From Lysobacter dokdonensis DS-58 (lineage in GTDB: Bacteria > Pseudomonadota > Gammaproteobacteria > Xanthomonadales > Xanthomonadaceae), in assembly GCF_000770795.1 (NCBI RefSeq), contig NZ_JRKJ01000021.1, positions 1-64,000 on the forward strand: DNA of 64,000 nucleotides, given 5' to 3'. Below, one piece after another: positions 1 through 11,136 of the stretch. A model generated the notes under the pieces. That model was not told the DNA's origin. It did not search any database and saw nothing but the letters and a program-made list of their open reading frames with translations. Made by a program: the position numbers and the translations under genes. Position 1 is the stretch's first letter. Each line of letters opens with the position of its first letter.

Positions 1-146
1 GCCGAGGTGCTGGCGGCGGGTTCGTCGGCGCTGGCCGGCATCGCGGCGGTGGCCTGGGGGGCCGGCGCGGCGGTGGCCGGCGCTTCGGTCTTGCCGCAGG
101 CGGCGAGGGCGAGCAGGAGCAGGGGAAGCAGGACGCGTCGGGTCAT
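1..146 (-). CDS. Lipoprotein, probably a second DsbA-like oxidoreductase (N-terminus only)
   Basis: Only the first 48 or so codons are in the window; the gene runs off the left edge. It begins with a lipoprotein signal: a short basic start, a leucine/alanine-rich stretch and the lipobox LAAC at about residues 14-17, then a flexible Ala/Pro-rich linker. GGAGG lies nine bases upstream of the ATG. It follows dsbA by 55 bp on the same strand. In xanthomonads two DsbA-type proteins often sit in tandem here, one of them a lipoprotein, so a thioredoxin-fold oxidoreductase is likely. That domain is not visible, so the function is inferred from position only. Confidence 0.6.
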   Translation of the reverse strand, partial: MTRRVLLPLLLLALAACGKTEAPATAAPAPQATAAMPASADEPAASTS

Positions 147-201
147 GGGGTGGATCCTCCGGCGGGATGCCTGAATATGGAGTGGAAGGGGAAAGGGACG
201 G

Positions 202-837
202 TCAGCGGGGCGGATTGGCGATCAGGGCGCCGGCGATGCGCAACTGATCATCGAGCGAACGGCCGAGCACACGGTACTTGCCATCGACGATGAGCGTCGG
301 CGTGCCCTCCAGCCCGATGCGCAGCGAGAATTCGCGCGCGGCTTTCATGCGTTGCGCGACCTTCGGCCCGGTGAGCGCGGCGGCGAACTTCTTCGCATCC
401 ACGCCGAGGGTGGCGTAATACGCAGTGAGCTCGGCGTCGCTGGGGTTGCGCGGCAGGACGCGCTCGTCGTGCAGTGCGCGGAACGTGGCGGCGTGCGTCT
501 TGCCGAGCGCGCCGATCTGCTGCGAAGCGAAGAAGCCGCGACTGAAGGTGTCGTCCAGGTCGTAACCGGCGGGCAGGTAACGGACCTTGACGTTCTTGGG
601 CAGCTTCGCGCGCCAGGCTTCGAGCTTCGGCGCAAGGTCGTGGCAGTGGTGGCACGTGTAGGCGAAGACCTCCGCGACTTCGATCTCGCCTTTGCCGACC
701 TTGTCGAACGTGCCCGGGTTGTCGAGCACTTCATAGTCGACGTTTTCGAATACCGGGTTCTTCGACTGCGCGAAGGCCGCGACGGGAAGCGCCGACAACG
801 ACAGGGCCAGCAGGAGGAATGCGGCGCGGCGGATCAT
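202..837 (-). CDS. dsbA: Thiol:disulfide interchange protein DsbA
   Basis: A periplasmic oxidoreductase that puts disulfide bonds into exported proteins. The 211-residue product has a signal peptide with probable cleavage after AFA (residue 23), the active site C62-H-H-C65, and the cis-proline loop GTPTL in the C-terminal part of the thioredoxin fold. CHHC is a common DsbA variant. AAGGA precedes the ATG. A terminator separates it from the upstream cytochrome c4 gene, so it probably has its own promoter. It is followed after 55 bp by a lipoprotein gene that may be a second DsbA. The family assignment is secure; the exact electron partner (DsbB) is outside the window. Confidence 0.93.
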   Translation of the reverse strand: MIRRAAFLLLALSLSALPVAAFAQSKNPVFENVDYEVLDNPGTFDKVGKGEIEVAEVFAYTCHHCHDLAPKLEAWRAKLPKNVKVRYLPAGYDLDDTFSRGFFASQQIGALGKTHAATFRALHDERVLPRNPSDAELTAYYATLGVDAKKFAAALTGPKVAQRMKAAREFSLRIGLEGTPTLIVDGKYRVLGRSLDDQLRIAGALIANPPR

Positions 838-857
838 GCAGGGTCCTTCGTCTGGTC

Positions 858-892
858 AAAAAAAACGCCGGTCCACAGTGTGGGACCGGCGT
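858..892 (-). terminator. Rho-independent terminator of cytochrome c4
   Basis: A perfect 10-bp stem (865-874 with 883-892) has an 8-nt loop and, read on the minus strand, runs into eight T residues (858-865). It lies between the end of the cytochrome c4 gene and the start of dsbA, so it should end the c4 transcript and uncouple the two genes. Confidence 0.88.
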
Positions 893-949
893 GCTGATCA
901 AGGTCGTGAACGCTTCGACAGCTTCCGCCGGCGGAGGTTCCGCGCAGGG

Positions 950-1717
950 TTATTCCTTCGCGGTGGCTTCGTCGGAACGCTTGTGCAGGCCTTGCACATA
1001 GCTCGCCAGCGACTGGATTTCCTCATCCGTCAGGGGCTTGGCCACCGACGCCATGATGTTGAACAGGTGCGGGTCGGTCTGCGTGGTGGTGCCCGCGCGG
1101 TATTCCTCGAGGCGACGCTGCGCGTAGGCCGACTGCTGACCCGCGATGGCCGGATACGCCGGGCCCGGGTTGCCGCCGCCGGCGGGGCCGTGGCACGCCA
1201 TGCACGCGGGGATGCCGCGCGTAGCATCGCCCTGGCGGAACAGACGCTCGCCCACTTCGTAGAACTTCATGCCGGCGTTGGGACCGGTGGCGATTGCGGT
1301 GTCGTCCGCGACGCCTGCGCCGGGCTTCTGCATCGCGAAGTGCGCGCCGAGGTCGCGCATGTCCTGCGCGGTGAGCGCATCGGCGAAGGGCTTCATGACC
1401 GCGGCCATGCCGGTGGTGCGCTGGCTGGTCTTGAACAGCTCCAGCTGGTGCGCGATGTAGCGCTCCGGCATGCCGGCCAGGCGCGGGTACTGCGGGTCGG
1501 TCGGGTTGCCGTCGAGGCCGTGGCAGGCCGCGCACGTGCCGGCCTTCTGCGCGCCGCGCTTCTCGTCGCCCCACACCGGCTTGGCTTCCACCAGCGGCTT
1601 GGTTTCGACCTTCGGGTCGGCCGCGACCGGCGTGACCGTGGACTGGGCGAAGGCGACGGCGGCGACCGCGAGGGCGGCGGTCAGACCGGCGTAGCCGAGG
1701 ACGCGTGCGTGGCGCAT
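950..1717 (-). CDS. Di-heme cytochrome c4
   Basis: A periplasmic electron carrier that passes electrons toward terminal oxidases. The 255-residue product has an N-terminal export signal (cleavage near AFAQ, residue 25) and two similar cytochrome c domains, each with a CxxCH heme site: C62-A-A-C65-H66 and C172-M-A-C175-H176. Length and the two-domain layout are those of cytochrome c4. It is divergent from engB, with a 154-bp shared upstream region, and it ends at the strong terminator at 858-892. Which oxidase it serves cannot be seen here. Confidence 0.92.
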   Translation of the reverse strand: MRHARVLGYAGLTAALAVAAVAFAQSTVTPVAADPKVETKPLVEAKPVWGDEKRGAQKAGTCAACHGLDGNPTDPQYPRLAGMPERYIAHQLELFKTSQRTTGMAAVMKPFADALTAQDMRDLGAHFAMQKPGAGVADDTAIATGPNAGMKFYEVGERLFRQGDATRGIPACMACHGPAGGGNPGPAYPAIAGQQSAYAQRRLEEYRAGTTTQTDPHLFNIMASVAKPLTDEEIQSLASYVQGLHKRSDEATAKE

Positions 1718-1871
1718 GCAAAGCTCCGAAATTGCTGGGTCCGGCGCGATTGGCCGCCGGGTGGTCGCGCACCGGTTTTCGGTCGCGAAGGCGCGGGATT
1801 ATCGACGGCGGCCCGCCGACCGGTCAAACCGGCCTGCGGCCGAGCCGGGCCCGGCGTGCGATCCTGTCGCC

Positions 1872-2471
1872 ATGGCCAACCCCTTTGCCCGCGCCCGCTA
1901 CGTGCTTTCGGCGCACAACTACCGCCAGCTTCCGCCCGACCAGGGCAGCGAAGTGGCCTTCGCCGGCCGCTCCAATGCCGGCAAGTCGAGCGCGCTCAAT
2001 GCGCTGGCCCAGCAGAATGCGCTGGCCCGCGTGTCCAAGACGCCCGGCCGCACGCAACAGCTGGTGTTCTTCGAGGTCCAGCCGCATCGGCATCTCGTCG
2101 ACCTGCCCGGCTACGGCTACGCGAAGGTCCCCAAGGACCTGCAGTCGCACTGGCAGCAGTTCCTCGACGGCTACTTCTCCACGCGCGATGCGCTGCAGGG
2201 GCTGGTGGTCATCATGGACATCCGCCACCCGCTGAAGGATTACGACCGCCAGATGCTCGGTTACGCCGCCAACCGCGGCATCCCCGCGCACGCGGTGCTG
2301 ACCAAGGCCGACAAGCTCTCGCGCGGCGCCACCGCCAATACGTTGCAGGCCGTGCGCATGGAACTGTCGCGCGTGTTCGGCGACACCGTGTCGGTCCAGG
2401 CCTTTTCCGCGGAATCCAAGCAGGGCGTGGACGAATTGCGCGCGGTTGTCGCGCGCTGGATGGGCGTCTAG
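1872..2471 (+). CDS. engB: Ribosome biogenesis GTPase EngB (YsxC/YihA)
   Basis: An essential TRAFAC-class GTPase needed for assembly of the 50S ribosomal subunit. The 199-residue protein has the G1 motif GRSNAGKS (32-39), the G3 motif DLPGYGYA (77-84) and the G4 motif TKAD (144-147). The start at 1872 is preferred because the protein then begins as other EngB proteins do; an open frame upstream to 1716 overlaps the promoter region of the c4 gene and has no family similarity. The gene is divergent from cytochrome c4, a common arrangement in this group. Confidence 0.95.
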   Translation: MANPFARARYVLSAHNYRQLPPDQGSEVAFAGRSNAGKSSALNALAQQNALARVSKTPGRTQQLVFFEVQPHRHLVDLPGYGYAKVPKDLQSHWQQFLDGYFSTRDALQGLVVIMDIRHPLKDYDRQMLGYAANRGIPAHAVLTKADKLSRGATANTLQAVRMELSRVFGDTVSVQAFSAESKQGVDELRAVVARWMGV

Positions 2472-2545
2472 GGCGTCCGCACAAGCGACATTGCTGGAAC
2501 GGCGATGTTCTGTCCGCGTGAGGATTCCGTGGACGTTCACAGGAC

Positions 2546-2551
2546 TATAGT
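2546..2551 (+). promoter_or_regulatory. Possible -10 box upstream of gshA
   Basis: TATAGT matches five of six bases of a -10 hexamer and lies 22 and 31 nt upstream of the two candidate ATG codons of gshA. No convincing -35 hexamer is seen at 17 bp, so this is tentative. If it is right, the upstream in-frame ATG at 2505 is not used. Confidence 0.3.
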
Positions 2552-2576
2552 GCCGGGCCTGCAACGGATGGACCCG

Positions 2577-3953
2577 ATGTCGAGCCTGAGCAACGTCGCC
2601 GAACTGCCGATCACCGACCGCCGCGAGCTGGTCGAATACCTCGCGTCCGGCAACAAGCCGCCCAGCGAATGGCGCATCGGCACCGAACACGAGAAGTTCG
2701 GATTCCGCACCGATGATTTCCGCCCGCCCACGTTCGACGGCGATCGCGGCATCGAAGCGCTGCTGGAAGGGCTCGTGCGCTTCGGCTGGGAACCGGTGAA
2801 GGAACACGGCCGCACGATCGCGCTCAGCCGCGAAGGCGCGAACGTCTCGCTCGAACCGGCTGGCCAGCTCGAACTCTCCGGCGCGCCGCTGCTCACCATC
2901 CACGACACCTGCCGCGAAACCAACACGCACCTGAGCGAGGTGAAAACGGTCGCGCAGGAACTCGGGCTGGGTTTCCTCGGCGTGGGCTTCCAGCCCAAGT
3001 GGCGCCGCGACGAAATGCCGTGGATGCCCAAGGGCCGTTACAAGATCATGCGCGAATACATGCCCAAGCGCGGCGACCTCGGCCTGGACATGATGACGCG
3101 CACGTGCACCGTGCAGGTCAACCTCGACTTCGCCAGCGAAGCGGACATGATCAAGAAGTTCCGCGTGTCGCTGGCGCTGCAGCCCATCGCGACCGCGCTG
3201 TTCGCCGACTCGCCGTTCACCGAAGGCAAGCCGAACGGGTTCCTCTCGTATCGCTCGCACATCTGGACCGACACCGACCCCGATCGCACCGGCATGCTCG
3301 ACTTCGTGTTCGAGGACGGCTTCGGGTTCGAGCGCTACACCGATTACCTGCTCGACGTGCCGATGTACTTCGTCTATCGCAACGGCGAGTACCTCGATGC
3401 GTCGGGCAAGTCGTTCCGCAAGTTCATGGACGGCAAGCTCGACATCGCGCCGGGCTCCCTGCCGACGCTGCGCGATTGGTCGGACCACATGACCACCGCG
3501 TTCCCCGAAGTGCGCCTGAAGAAGTACCTCGAGATGCGCGGCGCGGACTCCGGCCCGTGGAATCGCATCTGCGCGCTGCCCGCGTTCTGGGTGGGGCTGT
3601 TGTACGACGACGCCTCGCTGGATGCGGCGTGGGACCTGATGAAGGACTACACGCGCGAAGAACGCCACGCCCTGCGCGACGGCGTGCCGCGCCACGCCCT
3701 CAAGCTGCCCGCGCGCATGGGCAACACGCAGGCCACGGTGCGCGAACTGGCGATCGAAGCGTTGAAGATTTCCGCCGCGGGCCTGGCGCGCCGCGATCGC
3801 CGCAACAAGAGCGGCGTCGACGAACGCGTGTTCCTCGACCCGCTGATCGAAAGCGCCGAAGCAGGCCAGACGCCGGCCGAACGCAAGCTCGCGCTGTACG
3901 AAGGCCCGTGGGCCGGCAACATCGACCGCGTGTTCTCGGAATTCCAGTACTAG
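2577..3953 (+). CDS. gshA: Glutamate-cysteine ligase (plant/alphaproteobacterial type GshA)
   Basis: Catalyses the first step of glutathione synthesis, joining glutamate and cysteine with ATP. The 458-residue protein resembles the plant-type ligases rather than the E. coli type. It has the [12 protein letters not shown] block near the N-terminus, the ligand-binding [13 protein letters not shown] segment and the conserved [13 protein letters not shown] stretch. In-frame ATGs also exist at 2505 and 2568; 2577 is chosen because the family start falls there and the putative -10 box lies between. The product would feed the glutathione-dependent formaldehyde genes 2 kb downstream, although they are separate transcription units. 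Confidence 0.92.
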   Translation: MSSLSNVAELPITDRRELVEYLASGNKPPSEWRIGTEHEKFGFRTDDFRPPTFDGDRGIEALLEGLVRFGWEPVKEHGRTIALSREGANVSLEPAGQLELSGAPLLTIHDTCRETNTHLSEVKTVAQELGLGFLGVGFQPKWRRDEMPWMPKGRYKIMREYMPKRGDLGLDMMTRTCTVQVNLDFASEADMIKKFRVSLALQPIATALFADSPFTEGKPNGFLSYRSHIWTDTDPDRTGMLDFVFEDGFGFERYTDYLLDVPMYFVYRNGEYLDASGKSFRKFMDGKLDIAPGSLPTLRDWSDHMTTAFPEVRLKKYLEMRGADSGPWNRICALPAFWVGLLYDDASLDAAWDLMKDYTREERHALRDGVPRHALKLPARMGNTQATVRELAIEALKISAAGLARRDRRNKSGVDERVFLDPLIESAEAGQTPAERKLALYEGPWAGNIDRVFSEFQY

Positions 3954-3954
3954 C

Positions 3955-3984
3955 CGTCATCCCCGCGAACGCGGGGAATCCAGG
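3955..3984. repeat. REP-like short palindrome between convergent genes
   Basis: A small hairpin built on CCCCGCG-AA-CGCGGGG with flanking GTCAT and AATCCAG. It closely resembles the short interspersed palindromes found in many copies in xanthomonad and other proteobacterial genomes. It sits between the stops of gshA and the convergent TPR gene and could act as a two-way terminator or mRNA-end stabiliser. I see one copy in this window. Confidence 0.6.
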
Positions 3985-3993
3985 CCGGCGGTT

Positions 3994-6897
<2,904 letters not shown>

Positions 6898-6898
6898 C

Positions 6899-7729
6899 AT
6901 GCGCAAGATCGAATCGCACGGCAGTTTCGGCGGCACGCAGGAAGTCTGGGCGCACGACGCGACGTCCACGTCGTGCGAGATGCGCTTCGGCGTGTTCCTG
7001 CCGCCGCAGGCGCAGCACACGCCCTGCCCGGTGCTGTATTTCCTCTCCGGCCTGACGTGCACCGAACAGAACTTCATCCAGAAGTCCGGCATGCAGCGTT
7101 ACGCCGCCGAGCATGGATTGATCATCGTCAGCCCCGACACGAGTCCGCGCGGCGAGGGCGTGCCGGATGCGGAGGGCGACGACATCGGGCTGAGCGCGGG
7201 CTTCTACGTCGATGCCACGCAAGCGCCGTGGTCGGCGCAGTACCGCATGCAGTCGTACGTGACGCAGGAGTTGCCGACGCTGGTCGAAGCGCATTTCCCC
7301 GCGAGCGACATGCGCGGCATCACCGGGCATTCGATGGGCGGGCACGGCGCGCTGATCTGCGCGTTGCGCAACCCGGGCTTCTATCGCAGCGTGAGTGCGC
7401 TCGCGCCGATCTGTTCGGCCTCGCGCGGTTGGGGACGCAAGGCATTCGCCGCGTACTTCGGCGAGGACGCCGACACCTGGCGCCGGTGGGATGCGTGCGA
7501 TCTGTTGCGTGCGTCGAAGGAGAAATTCCCGCTCCTCGTCGACCAGGGCGACGCCGACCCGTTCCTCGAAGACAAGTTGCAACCCGACCTGTTGCGCGCG
7601 GCATGCGATGCCGGCGGCCACGCGCTCGATCTGCGCATGCGCCGCGGCTACGACCATGGCTTCTATTTCGTCGCCTCCTTCGTCGGCGACCACGTCGCGC
7701 ATCACGCCGCGGCGCTCACCCGCGCGTAA
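6899..7729 (+). CDS. fghA: S-formylglutathione hydrolase
   Basis: Hydrolyses S-formylglutathione to formate and glutathione, completing formaldehyde detoxification after frmA. The 276-residue esterase-D type alpha/beta hydrolase has the nucleophile elbow G-H-S145-M-G-G, a likely acid in DQGDADPF and a likely catalytic histidine in the YDHGFYF segment near the C-terminus. The stop codon of frmA and this ATG are separated by a single base, so the genes are co-transcribed and probably translationally coupled. No clear plus-strand terminator with a T run follows. Confidence 0.93.
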   Translation: MRKIESHGSFGGTQEVWAHDATSTSCEMRFGVFLPPQAQHTPCPVLYFLSGLTCTEQNFIQKSGMQRYAAEHGLIIVSPDTSPRGEGVPDAEGDDIGLSAGFYVDATQAPWSAQYRMQSYVTQELPTLVEAHFPASDMRGITGHSMGGHGALICALRNPGFYRSVSALAPICSASRGWGRKAFAAYFGEDADTWRRWDACDLLRASKEKFPLLVDQGDADPFLEDKLQPDLLRAACDAGGHALDLRMRRGYDHGFYFVASFVGDHVAHHAAALTRA

Positions 7730-7751
7730 CAAAACGCCCTCATATCCCGCA

Positions 7752-7786
7752 TAAAAAAGGCGACGGAGCCTTGGGTCTCCGTCGCC
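7752..7786 (-). terminator. Orphan minus-strand terminator
   Basis: A perfect 10-bp stem (7759-7768 with 7777-7786) and 8-nt loop, read on the minus strand, is followed by a T run (7753-7758). On the plus strand there is no T run after the stem, so it does not look like a normal terminator for fghA. No annotated minus-strand gene lies upstream of it, which points to an unannotated short minus-strand transcript starting somewhere between about 7790 and 8000. Confidence 0.7.
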
Positions 7787-8005
7787 AGGGAGCTGCATGA
7801 AGGGGGAGCATGCAGCGGAGGACGAGGCGCACGGTCATGACAGCCGTGCTGCACGTTCGAGACTCCGCGTGCCAACCCGTCCGCACAATCGCTGCGACGG
7901 GGGAGCGGGCGCGTGTCCGGTTTCGGGGGAGACCGGCGTTCACGAGTGAGCGGCGTGAGCATCGGGGGCGGCGTCGCGAACGGCTCAAACGATGGGTTGG
8001 CCCCA

Positions 8006-8680
8006 ATGCCTGCAATGCCTGTGCTGGTGATCGGACTCGATGCGGGGTGGCGCACCCGGATGCAGCGCCTGCTCGCGATGCGGGGCGAGTTCGACTGGCT
8101 CGGGGCGTACGCGCCCGGCCAGCACCGCGACTCCCCCAACGGCCAGCCGGCCCTGCTGTTGCTCGACGGCGACGACCCGGATGTGGAACGCGAGCGCCGC
8201 AAACCGCAACTCCCCGCGCCGCGCCGCCTGTACTTCTACCGCAACCCCAACGTCGAAGCGCTGCAGCACTGCATCGAGTCGCAAGGCCATGCGTGCCTGG
8301 ACAAGCACGATTCCCCCGACACGGTGATGCGCGCCATCCATGCCGCCGAATCCGGCCTGTTCGTCGTGGCGCCCGAGCTGTTGCTCGACGCCTTGCATGC
8401 CGGCACCGGCGTCCCCGCGCCATCGCCGGTGGTCGAAGCGCCATTGCACGGGACGCCGGATCACTCGGGCGACTGGTCCTCGCTCACCGAACGCCAGCGC
8501 GAAATCGTGCACTGGGCCGCGCGCGGCATGAGCAACAAGCAGATCGCGCGGCAACTGGGCATCAGCCCGGAAACGGTGAAGACGCACCTGCACCACGTGT
8601 TCGAACGCGAAGGCGTGCACGGGCGCATGGCGCTGCTCGCCGCGCATGTCGGCGAGCGCACCGCGACCTCCTCGGGTTAG
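8006..8680 (+). CDS. LuxR/FixJ-type transcriptional regulator with receiver-like N-terminus
   Basis: About 224 residues. The C-terminal third is a clear LuxR-type helix-turn-helix (LTERQREIVHWAARGMSNKQ and the following ISPETVKTHLHHVF), which binds DNA. The N-terminal part is laid out like a receiver (VLVIGLDAGWR at the start, LLLLDGDD near the usual phospho-aspartate strand), but key acidic residues are not clearly conserved, so it may be an atypical receiver. Alternative starts are 7913 and 8015; 8006 and 8015 fit the receiver fold best. No sensor kinase is adjacent. The target is unknown. Its stop abuts the stop of the convergent gene. Confidence 0.75.
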   Translation: MPAMPVLVIGLDAGWRTRMQRLLAMRGEFDWLGAYAPGQHRDSPNGQPALLLLDGDDPDVERERRKPQLPAPRRLYFYRNPNVEALQHCIESQGHACLDKHDSPDTVMRAIHAAESGLFVVAPELLLDALHAGTGVPAPSPVVEAPLHGTPDHSGDWSSLTERQREIVHWAARGMSNKQIARQLGISPETVKTHLHHVFEREGVHGRMALLAAHVGERTATSSG

Positions 8681-9019
8681 TTACGCGGCGACGTCGCGCA
8701 ACTGCCATCCATCGCCGGCCAGCAGGCGCAGGCGGTGACGCAGGATGCTGGCGGGCAACGTCGTATTCGCGACGAGATCGATGCGCAGATCGTGCTGTTC
8801 GCCGGTGACGCTGGCGTTGGGATCGGTCGCGGCCAACGCCTGGTCGATATCGTCCGGATCGTCCTGCTGCCCGCGCCAGCGTTCGAACAATTGCGTCGAA
8901 CGCAAGGCCTCCTGCAGTTCGGATGCGAATCCATCGGCGCCATTGGCCTTGAACGAAGTGTTCGCATCGCTGCCGCGCGCGGCCTTGGGGTCGGGCAGGC
9001 TCAGGTAATAACGGGTCAT
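8681..9019 (-). CDS. Conserved hypothetical protein (112 aa)
   Basis: A small, soluble, acidic-leaning protein with no signal peptide or membrane segment. It begins MTRYYLSLPDPKAARG and has a middle segment with many Asp, Gln and Asn residues. AGGAG lies eight bases before the ATG, which decides the start over an in-frame ATG at 9046. I do not recognise a domain. It is convergent with the LuxR-type gene with no base between the stops, and is 61 bp downstream of the DegV gene on the same strand. Confidence 0.65.
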   Translation of the reverse strand: MTRYYLSLPDPKAARGSDANTSFKANGADGFASELQEALRSTQLFERWRGQQDDPDDIDQALAATDPNASVTGEQHDLRIDLVANTTLPASILRHRLRLLAGDGWQLRDVAA

Positions 9020-9080
9020 GGGCGACTCCTGTCGTGATGCCCGCATGATGGCGCGCGTGCCGCGTGCGCGGCGTCAAGGC

Positions 9081-10025
9081 TCAGGCTTCGAACGCGTGCG
9101 GCTCCGATGCGAAGCCCACCACCAGGGCGCCCTTGCCCACGTTGACCATGCCCGTGAGGCTCATGACGCTCTCGAACAATTCGACGTTGTAGCTCTGGCA
9201 GGTCACGCGCAGGTCTTCGTAGCCGGGCAGGGCGCGCATTTCCTCGAGTTCGCCGCCGTAACTCAGGCAGACCGTCGGCGTCATCAGGCCGCGGCGCACG
9301 CGATCGGCGGTGTGCGCGAACAGCTTCTGCACCGCGGTATCGAAGCCCTTCACTTTGGCGACCGGTTCGGTCGCGCCGCGATAGCCACGCAACACCGGCT
9401 TGATGTCCAGCGCCGAACCGAGTGCGGCGCTGAGCAGGCCGACGCTGCGGTCGCCCTTCTTGCGGGCACGCGCGCGCAGGTAATACAGGTCGCGCGGGAT
9501 CATGTAGCCGTATGTGTGCAGGGCGAGGTTCTCCAGGCGCGCGCGGATCTTCGGCGCGCCTTCGCCCGCCTTGACCAGGCGCACGGCTTCCACGGCGGTG
9601 ATGCCCTGCGCGGCGAACAGCGTCTGCGTATCGATCACGCGCAATGCGAACGGCGTGTCGTGGCCCGCGGCCGAACGCACCGGACGGTATTCGTTGAGGA
9701 TCGCGTAGCTCGCTTGCAGCGCGTTGTCGTAGATCGGGCTGCGCGTGCGCGTGATCGTCATGCAGAAGACGTAGTCGTAGTCGATCACGAGCGTCCTGAG
9801 GAAGACGTCGGTGATCTGCTCCACGGTGAACGGTGCGGTCTCGGCCTCGGCGCCGCGCTCGGTGACGTGGGTGCGCAGGAAGTCGAGCGTGACGCGTTCG
9901 TCGCGCTGGTCCTCGCGGGTCTCATCGCCGATGCGGACGGAAATGGGGAGGATCGTGAAGCCGTTGCGCCGCAGGTATTCGCCAGGCAGATCGCAGGCCG
10001 AATCCACCACCAGACCGATACGCAT
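9081..10025 (-). CDS. DegV family fatty-acid-binding protein
   Basis: The 314-residue protein matches the DegV family from its first residues (GLVVDSACDLP) through the ILPISVRIGDE segment and the two-domain layout. Family members bind a fatty acid in a deep cleft; in some Gram-positive bacteria they serve fatty acid kinase, but a role in gammaproteobacteria is not established. It is cytosolic, with no signal. It lies 54 bp after the isomerase-like gene on the same strand, so it may be the tail of that operon. The family is confident, the role is not. Confidence 0.85.
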   Translation of the reverse strand: MRIGLVVDSACDLPGEYLRRNGFTILPISVRIGDETREDQRDERVTLDFLRTHVTERGAEAETAPFTVEQITDVFLRTLVIDYDYVFCMTITRTRSPIYDNALQASYAILNEYRPVRSAAGHDTPFALRVIDTQTLFAAQGITAVEAVRLVKAGEGAPKIRARLENLALHTYGYMIPRDLYYLRARARKKGDRSVGLLSAALGSALDIKPVLRGYRGATEPVAKVKGFDTAVQKLFAHTADRVRRGLMTPTVCLSYGGELEEMRALPGYEDLRVTCQSYNVELFESVMSLTGMVNVGKGALVVGFASEPHAFEA

Positions 10026-10079
10026 TGCAGACCCTCCCCCCGAGGAAACCGTGACCGAGTTCGCGGACCCTACCGCAAC

Positions 10080-10709
10080 TCAGGGCAGGCGGGAAATCCC
10101 GACGGGCAGGGTGGACACGCGCTGCATCGCCGCTTCCTCCAGCAACGTCGGATCGTGCAGTGCAGCAAGCGCGAAGCCATGGGCGTCGTTGCCCCAGAAC
10201 AGGTCGTCGCCGATCCGCAGGGTCGGCACGCCGTACACGCCGGCGGCAATGGCGGCGTCGGTGTTCGCGCGCAGGGCCGCCTTGGTGTCGGCGGCGGCGA
10301 GCGCATCGGGCGCGACACCGATGCGGTCGAGCAACGGGCGCAATGCCGCGTCGGTGTCCACCGCGCGGCCGTCGCGCCAGATCCAGTCGAAGATCGCATC
10401 CACGGATTCGGCCGTGCTGCCCGCCGCGATGCACGCGCGCAACGCACCCAACGGGTTGAACGGATGCGCGGGCGGGAAGGTCATCGGCACGCCTTCGGCG
10501 CGCGCCTGCCACAGCACGTGCCGATACGTGAACTCGCGCTTGCCCGGGATTTCCGCCGGGCCCTTCTGCCCGTGCGCGGACAACACCGCGCCGAAGACGA
10601 CCGGCACCAATTCCACCGCGTGCGTCGCACGCAGGCCCTTCACCTTCTGCCAGTGCAGGTAGGAGAAGGGCGAGAGGAAATCGAAATACCAGCGCAACGG
10701 CGCGGGCAT
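10080..10709 (-). CDS. 2-hydroxychromene-2-carboxylate isomerase-like (kappa GST/DsbA-fold) protein
   Basis: The 209-residue protein has the family signature DFxSPxSY (YFDFLSPFSYL, with S13 where these enzymes place the glutathione-activating serine) and the cis-proline loop GVPTL late in the sequence. Known members isomerise 2-hydroxychromene-2-carboxylate in naphthalene breakdown with glutathione, but many homologues lack a known substrate and no aromatic pathway genes are near. One base separates its ATG from the stop of the DUF1761 gene, so translation is probably coupled. Confidence 0.82.
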   Translation of the reverse strand: MPAPLRWYFDFLSPFSYLHWQKVKGLRATHAVELVPVVFGAVLSAHGQKGPAEIPGKREFTYRHVLWQARAEGVPMTFPPAHPFNPLGALRACIAAGSTAESVDAIFDWIWRDGRAVDTDAALRPLLDRIGVAPDALAAADTKAALRANTDAAIAAGVYGVPTLRIGDDLFWGNDAHGFALAALHDPTLLEEAAMQRVSTLPVGISRLP

Positions 10710-10710
10710 G

Positions 10711-11115
10711 TCAGTGCCAGAGGCCGAGGATCACGCCGTACAGCGCGAATTGCAGGATGTGGTAGCCCGCGTCGATCAGCCACAACTTCAAGCTGCGGCC
10801 GGCGAAGGCGTAGTTGATGCCGAAGGACATCGCCACGTAGAAGAAGCCGACCATCACGCCCGCGTGCACCGCCTTCCACAACTCGGTGCCGCTGTTGGTC
10901 AGGTGCAGCAACATGGCGAAGCCGTAGGCGGCGACCAGCGATGCGACGAATGCGATGGCGAAGGTCTTCGCCGGGTGCGATTTCGGCTTCGCGTTCGGGT
11001 CCACGCCCGCTTCGCGGCACCAGGCGTTCTTGAACAACGGGCCGTACCAGATGCCGCCCAACAGGAACGCGGACACGGCCGCGGCGATGATCGCCAACCA
11101 GTTCAGATCGTGCAT
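10711..11115 (-). CDS. DUF1761 membrane protein
   Basis: A 134-residue integral membrane protein with about four hydrophobic helices. The N-terminal pattern LNWLAIIAAAVSAFLLGGIW followed by YGPLF and a conserved W is characteristic of DUF1761. The function of the family is unknown. GGGGAGG lies about ten bases before the ATG. It sits in an operon-like row 21 bp after the second amidohydrolase gene and one base before the isomerase-like gene. Confidence 0.82.
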   Translation of the reverse strand: MHDLNWLAIIAAAVSAFLLGGIWYGPLFKNAWCREAGVDPNAKPKSHPAKTFAIAFVASLVAAYGFAMLLHLTNSGTELWKAVHAGVMVGFFYVAMSFGINYAFAGRSLKLWLIDAGYHILQFALYGVILGLWH

Positions 11116-11136
11116 GTGCAGTGCCTCCCCAGGCGG

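Noticed and set aside
836-2521. A 561-codon plus-strand open frame
   Set aside because: It is antisense to cytochrome c4 and out of frame with engB; no family match.
2505-2576. Longer N-terminus for gshA
   Set aside because: The extra 24 residues have no family similarity and overlap the putative promoter box.
7840-7885. A sigma-54 type promoter (TTGGCACG on the minus strand) for the orphan transcript
   Set aside because: The -24 part is present but no GC element follows at the required spacing.
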